Positions 18,393 through 27,906 of a DNA stretch of 64,000 bases are shown piece after piece. The DNA lies in contig CABIZO010000002.1 of NCBI GenBank assembly GCA_902363255.1, positions 620,001 to 684,000 of the forward strand, written 5' to 3'. The notes beneath the pieces are model-generated. The model had not been told where the DNA came from, ran no database searches, and was given only the letters and a program-made list of their open reading frames with translations. How positions within the stretch are numbered: position 1 is the first letter of the stretch; every line of letters starts with the position of its first letter. The DNA is from Peptostreptococcaceae bacterium (GTDB taxonomy: Bacteria > Bacillota > Clostridia > Peptostreptococcales > Peptostreptococcaceae). Made by a program: the position numbers and the translations under genes.

Positions 18393-19751
18393 ATGACTAA
18401 TGAAAATATATTTGAAACAAAATCAATACAACATTTGATAGCACTATACTCGCTACCAACAATATTCTCTTTAGTACTCGAATCATTAACATCAATGATA
18501 GATACGGCATTTGCAGGACATTTAGGAAGTATTAGTAGTGCTGCTTTATCAGCTATGGGAATACTTAATCCCATACTTTTGTTATTGATAGCAGCTCAAT
18601 TAATCTTTGGCGTATCAACAAGTATAGTTATATCAAAGGGACTTGGTGAAAACAATAAAGAAAAAATAAATAGCACTTTTAAAGTAGGCTTTTATTCTTG
18701 TTTTATATCTAGTACTATCATATCTTTATTAATATTTTTATTCCAAGACAGTTTATTAAACCTTCTTGGAGCAAGTGGACAGGTGAAAATATTAGCTAAA
18801 GAGTTTCTAAATATAGCCATAATATTTAATGTATTTAGCTCCGTTGGATATATGTTAGTAAATAATATTAGGGCTTTTGGATATCCCAAAATTGAAGTTT
18901 TAGTTGGGGCGTTATCTACTATTATAAATATAGTTTTTAATGTAATACTTACATTTGTATTTAGCATGGGGATTATAGGAATTGGATTATCAACATTAAT
19001 CAGTGAAATATTTTACTTTAGTTTTTCCATAATATTTTTAATTAAGAAAGGATTATGGATTAAAAAAAGTACTTTGGATTATATGGAATTTAAAAATATA
19101 CTAATAAGTATAGTGAAGATAGGCTTTGTTCAGTTTTTAATGCAATCTTTAAATAGTATAAGTGGATTAATTATTAATAGAATACTTTTAAAGTATGGTA
19201 GTGTTTCATACATAGGAGCATGGTCCATATGTAGTAATATAAATATGGTTATTCTTCTACCATTGATAGGCTTAACACAAGGAGCTCAATCTGTAATTGC
19301 ATATTTCTATGGTAAAAAGGATAAAGTCAAAGAGAAAAAGGTAAAAAATAAAATTATAAAATATAGCTTAATATACTCCATAAGTATAACTATATTAATT
19401 TGTTTATTTGCAGGTGAAGTGTCAAAGCTATTTACTAGTGATACAAGTTTAATATTACTAGCAAAACCCATGATAAGAATAGTAATAGCAGGTTTTCCTT
19501 TATTGGGAATTCTATATGCTTTAATTACATTTATGCAGGTATCGGGGGATGAAGTAAGCGCAAGTAAAATAGAATTAATAAGACAGATAGTATTGCTTAT
19601 TCCACTAACAATACTTCTGCCATTTATATTTTCAAAATATAATATTCTAGATGTTTCACCACAGCTAGCTGTATTTTTTGCAATGCCTATATCCACACTC
19701 ATATTAATAATTAGTTATTCTAAAAAAATTAAAACTATTTTACTAAGTTAA
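18393..19751 (+). CDS. MATE family multidrug efflux transporter
   Basis: The 452-residue protein has about 12 predicted membrane helices in two homologous halves, as in MatE proteins. The N-terminal SLPTIFSLVLESLTSMIDTAFAGHLG and the second-half GLTQGAQSVIAYFYGKK are family hallmarks. MATE proteins export cationic compounds with Na+ or H+. AGGAGAT precedes the ATG. The gene lies 63 bases after the Eis-like gene and may share its transcript, which would pair a modifying enzyme with an exporter. The substrate cannot be inferred. Confidence 0.92.
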   Translation: MTNENIFETKSIQHLIALYSLPTIFSLVLESLTSMIDTAFAGHLGSISSAALSAMGILNPILLLLIAAQLIFGVSTSIVISKGLGENNKEKINSTFKVGFYSCFISSTIISLLIFLFQDSLLNLLGASGQVKILAKEFLNIAIIFNVFSSVGYMLVNNIRAFGYPKIEVLVGALSTIINIVFNVILTFVFSMGIIGIGLSTLISEIFYFSFSIIFLIKKGLWIKKSTLDYMEFKNILISIVKIGFVQFLMQSLNSISGLIINRILLKYGSVSYIGAWSICSNINMVILLPLIGLTQGAQSVIAYFYGKKDKVKEKKVKNKIIKYSLIYSISITILICLFAGEVSKLFTSDTSLILLAKPMIRIVIAGFPLLGILYALITFMQVSGDEVSASKIELIRQIVLLIPLTILLPFIFSKYNILDVSPQLAVFFAMPISTLILIISYSKKIKTILLS

Positions 19752-19783
19752 ATACTTTTTATGTTAGAACTGGTTTAAAAATA

Positions 19784-19834
19784 ATAATAACTCTATCTTA
19801 GTATGTATATAAACTATGATAGAGTTATTTTTTT
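19784..19834 (+). terminator. Intrinsic terminator after the MATE gene
   Basis: AATAACTCTATC and GATAGAGTTATT form a 12-bp stem, extended by TAGT/ACTA, followed by TTTTTTT. Confidence 0.88.
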
Positions 19835-19966
19835 GCGACTTATTTTAATAAAATACAAATATGATATAATTTAAAATGTAATACAGAAGTTTAATTAAGA
19901 TTATCAAAGATAGAGATCTAAAATAATAATAGGATATATTGACACAAAACAGGGGGAATTTTAATA

Positions 19967-20620
19967 ATGAGAAAATACATATTATTTGATTTAGATGGAA
20001 CAATAACTGATCCAAAAGAAGGAATTACGAAAAGTGTACAATACGCACTTAATAAGTTTGGTATTGTAGAAGATTGTGAAAACTTACTTCCATTTATAGG
20101 GCCACCTTTACTAGATTCATTTATGGATTTTTATGATTTTGATGTGGAAAAATCAGAACTTGCAATTAAGTATTATAGAGAACGTTACTCTGATGTGGGA
20201 TTATTTGAAAATAGTGCCATTGATGGTATGGCACAAGTACTTAGTAAATTAAAAGCAGCTGGATATACATTGGCAGTGGCTACTAGCAAGCCAACTCACT
20301 TTGCTATCCCTATTTGTGATAAATATGAGCTAAGTGAATATTTTGAATTGATTATTGGAAGTGAGCTAGATGGCACAAGAACAAGAAAATCAGAAGTTAT
20401 TTGTGAAGTATTAAAGCAACTAAATGTTGAACCTGAAGAGGTAATTATGGTTGGGGACCGTAAACACGATATAATAGGTGCAAAAGAAGCTGGAACTAGG
20501 AGTATTGGAGTTACATTTGGATATGCAAAGGACAATGAGCTAGAAGAGGCAGGAGCCGACTTTGTGGTAAATACACCAGATGAGTTATTGGCTTGTATAT
20601 TAGAAGGAAAAATATCTTAA
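19967..20620 (+). CDS. HAD hydrolase, phosphoglycolate phosphatase-like
   Basis: The 217-residue protein has the nucleophile motif LFDLDGTITD at the N-terminus, an alpha-helical type C1 cap, a Ser/Thr motif (VATSKPT), and the metal motif VMVGDRKHDIIGAKEAG. This matches the Gph/PpaX subfamily, which removes phosphate from small metabolites. AGGGGGAA precedes the ATG. Nothing in the neighbourhood points to a specific substrate. Confidence 0.9.
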   Translation: MRKYILFDLDGTITDPKEGITKSVQYALNKFGIVEDCENLLPFIGPPLLDSFMDFYDFDVEKSELAIKYYRERYSDVGLFENSAIDGMAQVLSKLKAAGYTLAVATSKPTHFAIPICDKYELSEYFELIIGSELDGTRTRKSEVICEVLKQLNVEPEEVIMVGDRKHDIIGAKEAGTRSIGVTFGYAKDNELEEAGADFVVNTPDELLACILEGKIS

Positions 20621-20772
20621 TAACTAAAAAATCCATCAAGTTTATTAATTATCAATTAAAGAGAAGAAACAGAGAACAATAAGAGCAGTGGACAAAGTTA
20701 AAAAGTATGAATCTAAAAACTAAAGATAATATAAAATTATAAGTATAAAAGGATTGTTTATATGGAAAATAA

Positions 20773-20798
20773 AGAGAGCATTTGAGTGCTCTTTTTTA
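20773..20798 (+). terminator. Intrinsic terminator
   Basis: GAGAGCA-TTTGAG-TGCTCT followed by TTTTTT lies 150 bases after the HAD gene. The 426-base gap 20621-21046 otherwise contains a dispersed repeat and no recognisable gene. Confidence 0.75.
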
Positions 20799-20805
20799 TT
20801 TATAA

Positions 20806-20933
20806 GTTTGAGCAAGGTCGTTGCCTAAAATTTCATGGCGCCCACACAGTGGCTTAAAGTGGTAGCAAAGGCATCTTGTTGGCGATATGAAGTGTTTCGC
20901 CGACACGTCGCTCAGGCGAAGCGAATTTTTTAT
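20806..20933 (+). repeat. Dispersed intergenic repeat, copy 1
   Basis: This stretch of about 125 bp is visibly GC-richer than its surroundings. It begins GAGCAAGGTCGTTGCCT, contains TTTCATGGCGCCCACACAGT and ends TTCGCCGACACGTCGCTC followed by GGCGAAGCGAA and T's. TTCGCC and GGCGAA can pair as a terminator-like hairpin, and TTTCATGGCGCCCAC is an imperfect inverted repeat of GTTGGCGATATGAAG. A second copy lies at 22247 and half of a third, inverted, at 31029. It stands upstream of the first VanZ copy. Confidence 0.85.
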
Positions 20934-21070
20934 GATTCCTGATTAATTTGAGTTAGAAATAATTGCAAATTAAGATATTGTAATATTAAGTTAAGCAAGT
21001 ATATGTTAAACTAAAAGGTAACTAGAATTTATGGATGAGTTAGAAATTGAATATAAAAGGAGGGAGAAAA

Positions 21071-21732
21071 TTGAGAATGACATCAATTATTCATATAGCT
21101 ATAAAATATTTTTTCCTAGGCGTAGTAGGTGTATCCATTGGAATTAGTATATTCTTAATAATGCACTTTTTAATATATAAGAAAATTATGAAAGGTACTA
21201 AAAAATTAAAGGTAAGTAAAATTATATTGTGGAGTATATTTTTAATTTATAGCGTTATAGTACTAGGGGCCACATTAGTTCATAGAACATCTGTTATGTA
21301 TGAAAGCATAAATTTACATATATTTAGTTCCTATATAAAAGTATTGAATAGATTTTCTTTACTAGAATTAAGAAACATAATTTTAAATATTTTGATGTTT
21401 GTTCCTTTTGGGTTTATGCTACCCTTACTTTTTAGAAAATGTGAAAAGTTTTATATTACTTATTTTTTAGGTTTATGTATGACTATTTCTATAGAAGTAC
21501 TTCAGCTAATAACTAATAGAGAGTATTTGAAATAGATGATATCATGAACAATACTTTAGGATGTATGATCGGATATGGAATAGTAATGATATTTGTATTA
21601 TTTTCAAAAAGAAACAATAAAAGTTTAATAAAAAAAGTATTTGCCATAATATGTTATCAAATACCTGTTATTATTACTATTATTTCTTTTGGTGCAATAT
21701 TCGATAACATGGCACATTTTAGTGTAAAATAA
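21071..21732 (+). pseudogene. VanZ-like membrane protein, frameshifted copy
   Basis: The frame opens at a TTG behind AGGAGGG, exactly like the intact paralogue at 22511, and is homologous over its whole length (VLGATLVHRTS, NIILNILMFVPFGFMLPL). Near 21517-21524 (AATAGAGAGTATTTG) one base appears to be missing: frame 0 stops at 21535, while the next frame continues as VFEIDDIMNNTLGCMIGYG to 21732. The copy also lacks the C-terminal soluble domain of its paralogue. It is probably inactive, unless the shift is a sequencing error. Confidence 0.75.
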
Positions 21733-21874
21733 TTATAAATCTTCTCATTATTATTTATCAAATAACTTTTGTTATACTATGAAAAAATAATAAATGTTAA
21801 GTGATATAAAGAATAATGAATTGATTTAAACTTAATTAGTTTATATTTTTAATATATAGGGGTGAGTAAAATAT

Positions 21875-22198
21875 ATGATTACTGATGAAAATGAATTTCT
21901 ACCTGAAGTAGTATATGAAGAAATAGAGAATAAGGATAATACTGAATCAATGGAAATAAGAGGAGATTCAAAATGTCCTTGCTGTGGTTATCTTACAATT
22001 CCGAATAAAGGAGATGCTATTGGTTACATATGCCCCGTATGTATGTGGGAAATAGATTTATTTATTGAAAATGACGAGGAGCCAAGTGATTTAAACCATG
22101 GTTTATCATTAAAAGAAGCTACAAAGAATTATCAGAAATTTGGAGCAGTATTACAAAGATTAAAGCAATATTGCAGAGAACCTAAAGAATATGAATAA
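21875..22198 (+). CDS. CPCC-family cysteine-rich protein
   Basis: The 107-residue protein has CPCCGYLTIP in its middle and CPVCMWEID 20 residues later, the pattern of the CPCC family of small, probably zinc-binding proteins. The region after it (NHGLSLKEATKNYQKFGA) is also typical. The function of the family is unknown. GGGGTGA precedes the ATG. The gene lies between the two VanZ copies, so it may be cargo of that duplication. Confidence 0.82.
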   Translation: MITDENEFLPEVVYEEIENKDNTESMEIRGDSKCPCCGYLTIPNKGDAIGYICPVCMWEIDLFIENDEEPSDLNHGLSLKEATKNYQKFGAVLQRLKQYCREPKEYE

Positions 22199-22246
22199 TT
22201 TATTACAATTATTATTAATTCGTTTAAGAAGTAGTAAAAAAGTAAA

Positions 22247-22378
22247 TTTTGAGCAAGGTCGTTGTCTGAAATTTCATGGCGCCCACACAGTGGCTTAAAG
22301 TGGTAACGAGATGCTTCTCAATTTTGGCGACATGAAGTGTTTCGCCGACACGTGGCTCAGGCGAAGCGAATTTTTTAT
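22247..22378 (+). repeat. Dispersed intergenic repeat, copy 2
   Basis: The same element as at 20806, in the same orientation, with a few substitutions and a small insertion in the middle (GTGGTAACGAGATGCTTCTC in place of the copy 1 segment). Both ends match copy 1 well, and it lies just upstream of the second VanZ gene. Confidence 0.85.
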
Positions 22379-22510
22379 TGAGTAATTTCAAGTAAATAAA
22401 ACAAAGAATATGACAATTTGGATACAAGTACTCCATAGAAATTGGAAAAATATTCAACATACTGTATACTAAAAATTAATCATTTTTATTATTCAGGAGG
22501 GGAATCAAAA

Positions 22511-23905
22511 TTGAGAATTTCAGCAGTAATACAACTTGCGAGACAGTATATTTTATTAGGAATAGTGGGACTAGTTTTTGCAATATCATTATTTTTATTT
22601 GGATACTTTGTAGTATATAAGAAAATATTAAAAGGAACAAAGAAACTTAACATAAAGAAAGTAGCTTTATTTTCAATATTCTTTATTTATATTGTTGTAG
22701 TTTTAGGAGCAACTCTTATTGATAGAATGTCAACAGAATACAGTAGTATAAATATGCATTTGTTTAGTTCTTATAAAGAAGCATGGAATAATTTTTCAGC
22801 AGAATCGTGGAGAAATATTATTTTAAATATATTAATGTTTGTTCCGTTTGGTATACTTTTACCATTGACCTTTAAAGGTTGTAAGAAGTGTTGGTTAACA
22901 TATCTTATGGGGATTTTCTTTACTTTATTTATAGAAATAATACAGCTTATAAGTGGAAGAGGAATTTTTGAACTTGATGATATTTTTAACAATGCACTAG
23001 GTTGTATTATAGGATATGGAATAGTTATGATATTTTTATCATATTTTGATCGTGAGAAAAAAGAAGGAAATAATAAAAAATTAATTCTTTTCCAAATACC
23101 ATTATGTATTACAGTTATAGCTTCTAGTGTGATAATTATGAGTTATTCTAGGCAGGAGTTGGGAAATTTAGCTTGTGATTATTCTTATAAACAAAACATG
23201 TCTAAAGCAAAAGTAACTACAGATATAAAGTTTAAGAGTAAATCAGAGAAAGCACCTGTTTACAAAGCTGTTGTTGTAACGAAAGAAGAGGCACTAAAAG
23301 TAGCTAATGAAATTTTAAGTGTAGTAAATACTGAAGTAGATGAGTCACAAAATGATGTATATGATGATACTATTGTATTCAAAAGTAAAGATGGGGAACA
23401 ATCAGTATGGGTATATTACACAGGTTTAAGAACATGGTATATAGGTCATTTTGAAGAAGAATCAGGACAAGAAAATTTAACTTATGATGAAGTAAAAGCA
23501 ATTCTAGATGATTTTAATATTGAATTACCTGAAAAAGCTGATTTTACTGATGAGGGTGATGGAAGATATACAATATCTGTAGATATGATAAATGATGATG
23601 AATATATAAATGGAAGTTTAATGTGTTCAATTAGTAGGAAAAACACTGTGATAGATTTTACTAATAATATTATTTCATATAAAAAATATAAAGAGTATGA
23701 GATTATATCTGAAAAAGAAGCTTACGAGAAACTTTTAAATGGAGAGTTTAATTCATATTCATCAGTAGATAATTCTGAAATTAAGATAAAAGATATTGAC
23801 TTAATTTATGAAACTGATAGCAAAGGATTTTACCAACCAGTTTATAGTTTTACAATAGAAGGTGGAAATTTAGGAGAGAATATATTTATTTCTGCATTAA
23901 AATAA
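22511..23905 (+). CDS. VanZ-like membrane protein with C-terminal extracytoplasmic domain
   Basis: I start at the TTG at 22511 because AGGAGGGG lies at the right distance; the open frame extends 23 codons upstream without a ribosome site. The 464-residue product has an N-terminal VanZ domain with about five helices (VLGATLIDRMS, NIILNILMFVPFGILLPL, ELDDIFNNALGCIIGYG). A sixth hydrophobic segment near 200-220 leads to a soluble part of about 230 residues with two VTKEEALKVANEI- or EKEAYEKLLNGEF-like segments, reminiscent of PepSY or YycI-type domains. VanZ proteins are linked to glycopeptide response, but no van genes are here. The function is unknown. Confidence 0.78.
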   Translation: MRISAVIQLARQYILLGIVGLVFAISLFLFGYFVVYKKILKGTKKLNIKKVALFSIFFIYIVVVLGATLIDRMSTEYSSINMHLFSSYKEAWNNFSAESWRNIILNILMFVPFGILLPLTFKGCKKCWLTYLMGIFFTLFIEIIQLISGRGIFELDDIFNNALGCIIGYGIVMIFLSYFDREKKEGNNKKLILFQIPLCITVIASSVIIMSYSRQELGNLACDYSYKQNMSKAKVTTDIKFKSKSEKAPVYKAVVVTKEEALKVANEILSVVNTEVDESQNDVYDDTIVFKSKDGEQSVWVYYTGLRTWYIGHFEEESGQENLTYDEVKAILDDFNIELPEKADFTDEGDGRYTISVDMINDDEYINGSLMCSISRKNTVIDFTNNIISYKKYKEYEIISEKEAYEKLLNGEFNSYSSVDNSEIKIKDIDLIYETDSKGFYQPVYSFTIEGGNLGENIFISALK

Positions 23906-23919
23906 ACATTTATTACATA

Positions 23920-23955
23920 AACAAGGGTATATCCAAAAGATATGCCCTTTATATA
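23920..23955 (+). terminator. Intrinsic terminator after VanZ
   Basis: AAGGGTATATC-CAAAA-GATATGCCCTTT forms a stem of about 10 bp followed by an AT-rich tail. Confidence 0.7.
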
Positions 23956-24003
23956 TTTTATAATCCATATATGTACGGCTAAATCAAGCAAATAATTATA
24001 ATA

Positions 24004-24050
24004 TGGCTGATTTTCTTATTTATTATTAAAATTTGGAATCAGCTATTTTT
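24004..24050 (+). terminator. Second hairpin terminator before the EPS operon
   Basis: GCTGATT and AATCAGC pair around a 24-base loop, followed by TTTTT. It isolates the exopolysaccharide operon from upstream transcription. No c-di-GMP riboswitch consensus is visible between here and 24176. Confidence 0.6.
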
Positions 24051-24175
24051 ATATAAATTTTATTATAAAAGTGATATATTTTTTACAAACATATAGAAAA
24101 AAACAAAGAATTAGTGCATACTTATTATTAGAAAAGAACAGAAAAGAAAATAAAATAAAGGAAGGAAGTAGATAA

Positions 24176-24952
24176 ATGAATAATTTACTAAAGAAAATAG
24201 ATTCTTATCTATTAGTGTTACTTCTAGAATTATTTCTAGTTGTAACATTATCAACATTTATTCCAAATTCAAATCTATCAATATTAGACTTTATCATGCT
24301 CTGTGCAACATTTTTCACAGTAATGATAACCTATATAGGTGGACTAGTTGCAGGTCTTATACTTTGTTCAACTATCATATTTACATACGCTAGCTACATA
24401 TTCTATATGAATTTAGTTAAAGGTAGTGAGATACAATATATATCTTACTTGTGGATGGTTGCTATTCCTTTGTTGTCTTTTACAATAGGAAGACTGAGCA
24501 ACTATATATCACAATTGCAAAAATTAAATATAAAATTAATACAAAATCAACGAAACTTAATTGCCATAGATCAAGATACAGGTCTTGGAAATATAAAGTT
24601 ATTTTATATGAATTTAGATAAAGAAATAAGCAAAGCTAAACGTCATAATTCACCATGTACATTGATGATGATAAAGTTACCTTATTACAAGGAAATAAAA
24701 AACATTATTGGTGAAAATAAAACTGAAAAACTTATGAGAGATGTTAGTGATATTATATTAAATTCAACAAGAAATGAAGATGATAGTTATACATTAGAAA
24801 ATGATACTTTAGCTATTATAATGCCTGTTACAGATTTGCAAGGTGCATCTATTGTAAAAAATAGAATCAAAGATCGTATAACAGAGTTAAATTTAGACTT
24901 AAGAAGTAAAAAAGACTATGTTAATGTGGATGTGAAGATTTCCATAGTATAA
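24176..24952 (+). CDS. Membrane protein with degenerate GGDEF domain, probable c-di-GMP receptor
   Basis: The protein has 258 residues. Three to four hydrophobic segments fill residues 10-105, a short coiled region follows, and residues 130-258 align with a GGDEF fold (DQDTGLGNIKLFYMNLDKEI; LAIIMP at the end of the signature strand). The catalytic GGDEF is replaced by ENDTL at 208-212, so diguanylate cyclase activity is very unlikely. R199-N-E-D202 lies exactly five residues upstream, where the RxxD inhibitory site binds c-di-GMP. This is the logic of PelD, the c-di-GMP receptor of the Pel system. It is first in a five-gene exopolysaccharide operon, so allosteric control of the synthase is the likely job. 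Confidence 0.75.
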   Translation: MNNLLKKIDSYLLVLLLELFLVVTLSTFIPNSNLSILDFIMLCATFFTVMITYIGGLVAGLILCSTIIFTYASYIFYMNLVKGSEIQYISYLWMVAIPLLSFTIGRLSNYISQLQKLNIKLIQNQRNLIAIDQDTGLGNIKLFYMNLDKEISKAKRHNSPCTLMMIKLPYYKEIKNIIGENKTEKLMRDVSDIILNSTRNEDDSYTLENDTLAIIMPVTDLQGASIVKNRIKDRITELNLDLRSKKDYVNVDVKISIV

Positions 24953-25013
24953 TATAAAGATGAAATTAAAAGTTCTATGGAATTTAAACTATTAGCTGAA
25001 GAGGAACTTCAAT

Positions 25014-26636
25014 ATGATGTTTAATAAAAAATTTTCAATCATATTTGCAATAATATTATTAGCATTTATACCAAAATCATTTACATTTGCAGATAAGATC
25101 AGCGACAAAGCCTTAATAGTTTATGAATCGGAGTTAAATATTAATTCAGTGGAAAATAAGGTAAATTACTTAAATGAACTACTTTATGTATTTAACAAAA
25201 ACGTGGAAAAAATGCAAATTGATGATTACAAATCTGGAGATATGGATTCTTATAACTCTGTATTTGTTATAAATATTGAAAATGATATAAGTAATAAACA
25301 GTTTTTAGACGATTTATCAGTTTATAAAAATAAAATTTATTGGATTGGAAATAAAATAGAAGATTTTTTAGATGAAAATAAAAAATATACAATTAAATAT
25401 GATTCTCAAAATTATAGTATAAATGAGTTAGTATACAAAGAAAATTCTTTAATTATTAATTCGGGATACTCATACAATATTATAACTGCTTCAAAAGATG
25501 CCAAAGTTTTGGCAGAGATGAGTGATAGTTATAACACATATCCATTTATTATTAATGAAGATAATTTATATTATATATCAAGATGGGATTTGGAAAACTC
25601 ATTCATATTCGAGGATTCTCTAAATGATTTTTATAATATTAAGCACTTTGATAAAGGGAAAATATTTATAAGAATAGAAGATGTCCATCCTTTTAGAGAT
25701 ACTAAACAACTGAGAGAAATTGCTGACTATTTATATTCTAAGGATATACCTTTTATGATTGCTTTGATCCCAACATATGTTGACAGTAAAACTCAGTCCA
25801 TAACAACAATGGATATGAAGCCAGAATTTATTGAAACTATACAATATATGCAAGAAAAAGGTGGAAGTATTGTTTTACATGGATACACCCATCAACTTGG
25901 TAATGAAGAAATAAGTGGTGAGGGTTATGAGTTTTGGGATATAAAAAATGATACACCTGTTGATGAAGATATTGAACCCTATGTTAAAAATAGAGTTCTA
26001 AGTGGACTTAGACTTTGTATAGAAAACAAAATCTATCCATTAGCCTACGAAGCTCCCCATTATGCAATAAATATTGATGGGTACAAAGAATTAAAAAAAT
26101 ATTTCTCAACTTATGTAGGTCAATATCAAAACAACAATAATAATTTTGCAACAAATAGTTCGCCATTTACTATAAAAAATAGTGATACTTTCAACGTGCT
26201 AATACCTGAAAACTTGAACTATGTGGATGAAAATGATGAATTTTCTGTAGATAAAATAAAGGAAAGTTTCAAAAAACTATCCATGGTTAGAGGGTATACT
26301 GGTGGATTTTTCTTTCATCCATATTTAGATATAAATTATTTAAAGGAAATAGTGGAATTTTTAGAAGATGAAAATGTGGAATTCTTAGATCTAAAAGAGG
26401 AATATAACTATGTAAAAGTTGATGATATTAGAATTATATCAGATGATGGACAAATCCATTGTACCTATGATGAAAGTAAAGCAATTACAAAAAATAAAGA
26501 AAAATCTAAGTTTGAAATTGCGATACAAAATATAAATAATGTGGTAATAATTTTTATAATAATCATATTAGTGTTATTTATAATAATTTTTATATCATTT
26601 AAAATAATAAACAGGAGAAAGTTTACAAGGAGATAA
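25014..26636 (+). CDS. DUF2334 (polysaccharide deacetylase-like) membrane-anchored protein
   Basis: The 540-residue protein has a signal peptide (about 1-27), a long extracytoplasmic part, and a C-terminal membrane helix (about 505-530) with a basic tail. The second half is a DUF2334 domain, a NodB-like fold: FIRIEDVHPF carries the metal aspartate position, and VLHGYTHQLGNE gives the HxxxH metal histidines. Such proteins may trim acetyl groups from an exported polysaccharide. It is the second gene of the operon, 61 bases after the GGDEF-like gene and 2 bases before the glycosyltransferase, so it probably modifies that polymer. Confidence 0.82.
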   Translation: MMFNKKFSIIFAIILLAFIPKSFTFADKISDKALIVYESELNINSVENKVNYLNELLYVFNKNVEKMQIDDYKSGDMDSYNSVFVINIENDISNKQFLDDLSVYKNKIYWIGNKIEDFLDENKKYTIKYDSQNYSINELVYKENSLIINSGYSYNIITASKDAKVLAEMSDSYNTYPFIINEDNLYYISRWDLENSFIFEDSLNDFYNIKHFDKGKIFIRIEDVHPFRDTKQLREIADYLYSKDIPFMIALIPTYVDSKTQSITTMDMKPEFIETIQYMQEKGGSIVLHGYTHQLGNEEISGEGYEFWDIKNDTPVDEDIEPYVKNRVLSGLRLCIENKIYPLAYEAPHYAINIDGYKELKKYFSTYVGQYQNNNNNFATNSSPFTIKNSDTFNVLIPENLNYVDENDEFSVDKIKESFKKLSMVRGYTGGFFFHPYLDINYLKEIVEFLEDENVEFLDLKEEYNYVKVDDIRIISDDGQIHCTYDESKAITKNKEKSKFEIAIQNINNVVIIFIIIILVLFIIIFISFKIINRRKFTRR

Positions 26637-26638
26637 AG

Positions 26639-27895
26639 ATGGAAATTTTAAGTTTGGTTGACTATTTCTTTTTACTTTCCCTAATCTCTATCTGGGCAAT
26701 ACTTCTAATAAATATAATTTTGGCAATAAGCGGATATATTTATTATTTAAAAAATTTAAAATTTAAAGACGAAAGGTTAGATGAATATCCTTTTGTTTCT
26801 ATTTTAGTCCCAGCACACAACGAAGGAAAAGTAATTGGGAAAACTGTAGAATCACTTTTATCTTTAGATTATCCCATTGATAAAATGGAGCTTATAGTTA
26901 TTAATGATAATTCATCGGATAACTCTAAGGATATACTACAAAGCATAAAAAATAGACATGGTAAATATAATTTCACCATAATTAATACGGACAATATAAC
27001 TGGTGGTAAAGGTAAATCAAATGCACTGAATATAGGATATCAAGTGGCAAAAGGAGATTTTATTGCTATTTACGATGCTGACAATACTCCAGAAAGAACA
27101 GCACTTAGATATTTAATACAAACAATAGTAAAAGACTCTAGCTTGGGAGCAGTAATAGGTAAATTTAGAACTAGAAATAAACATAAAAACATATTAACTA
27201 AATTTATAAATATAGAAACTTTAAGTTTCCAGTGGATAGCTCAAGCAGGAAGAAGACAGCTTTTAGGTTTATGTACCATTCCTGGTACAAATTTTGTACT
27301 TAGAAGAACTACCATAGAAAAGCTTGGTGGATGGGATACTAAAGCTATTGCAGAAGATACGGAAATCAGCTTTAGAATTTATAAAATGGGACAAAGAATA
27401 ACATATGTACCACAATCTGTAACTTGGGAACAAGAGCCAGAAACAGCCGCAGTTTGGATAAAGCAAAGAACTAGATGGGTTAAAGGAAATATATATGTTT
27501 TAGTAAAATATATAACAAACTTATTTAAAGGAAAGCAAAATAGAGTTTTATTTGATATATTATACTTCTTCTCAGTATATTTCCTTTTCTTAACTTCTGT
27601 AGTAATTTCAGATGTTATATTTGTCTTAAGCTTATTCAATCTTGTGGAAATAAGTATACCTTTTAACTTTTTAATTATTTGGGTACTTTCTTATATATTA
27701 TTTATAATACAAGTAAGTATCACTCTGACCATGGAAAAGGGTGAAGGTGACATTAGCAATATTTTATTAGTTGCCTTAATGTACTTTACTTATTCTCAAA
27801 TGTGGTTACTTGTTGCAATAAAAGGAATGTTTGGTTATTTCTCAGATGCCATACACAAAAGAGAAGCTAAATGGTATAAAACTGAACGATTTTAG
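26639..27895 (+). CDS. Processive family 2 glycosyltransferase, BcsA-like
   Basis: The 418-residue protein has one N-terminal helix, a cytoplasmic GT2 domain and three or four C-terminal helices. Catalytic landmarks are complete: VPAHNEG, the D146-A-D148 metal site, the ED240 general base in AIAEDTE, and Q276-R-T-R-W280, the QxxRW motif of processive synthases. There is no PilZ domain, so unlike BcsA it cannot bind c-di-GMP itself; the GGDEF-like protein at 24176 may do that instead. Next to a BcsB-like gene this points to a beta-linked glycan such as cellulose or a related polymer. The exact sugar cannot be told from the sequence. Confidence 0.9.
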   Translation: MEILSLVDYFFLLSLISIWAILLINIILAISGYIYYLKNLKFKDERLDEYPFVSILVPAHNEGKVIGKTVESLLSLDYPIDKMELIVINDNSSDNSKDILQSIKNRHGKYNFTIINTDNITGGKGKSNALNIGYQVAKGDFIAIYDADNTPERTALRYLIQTIVKDSSLGAVIGKFRTRNKHKNILTKFINIETLSFQWIAQAGRRQLLGLCTIPGTNFVLRRTTIEKLGGWDTKAIAEDTEISFRIYKMGQRITYVPQSVTWEQEPETAAVWIKQRTRWVKGNIYVLVKYITNLFKGKQNRVLFDILYFFSVYFLFLTSVVISDVIFVLSLFNLVEISIPFNFLIIWVLSYILFIIQVSITLTMEKGEGDISNILLVALMYFTYSQMWLLVAIKGMFGYFSDAIHKREAKWYKTERF

Positions 27896-27906
27896 GAGAG
27901 GGCTAT

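Noticed and set aside
20806..22378. CRISPR array
   Set aside because: The repeats are only two full copies 1.4 kb apart with genes between them and no regular spacers.
24050..24175. c-di-GMP riboswitch before the EPS operon
   Set aside because: No GEMM-type conserved sequence is visible in the short upstream region; control seems to be at protein level.
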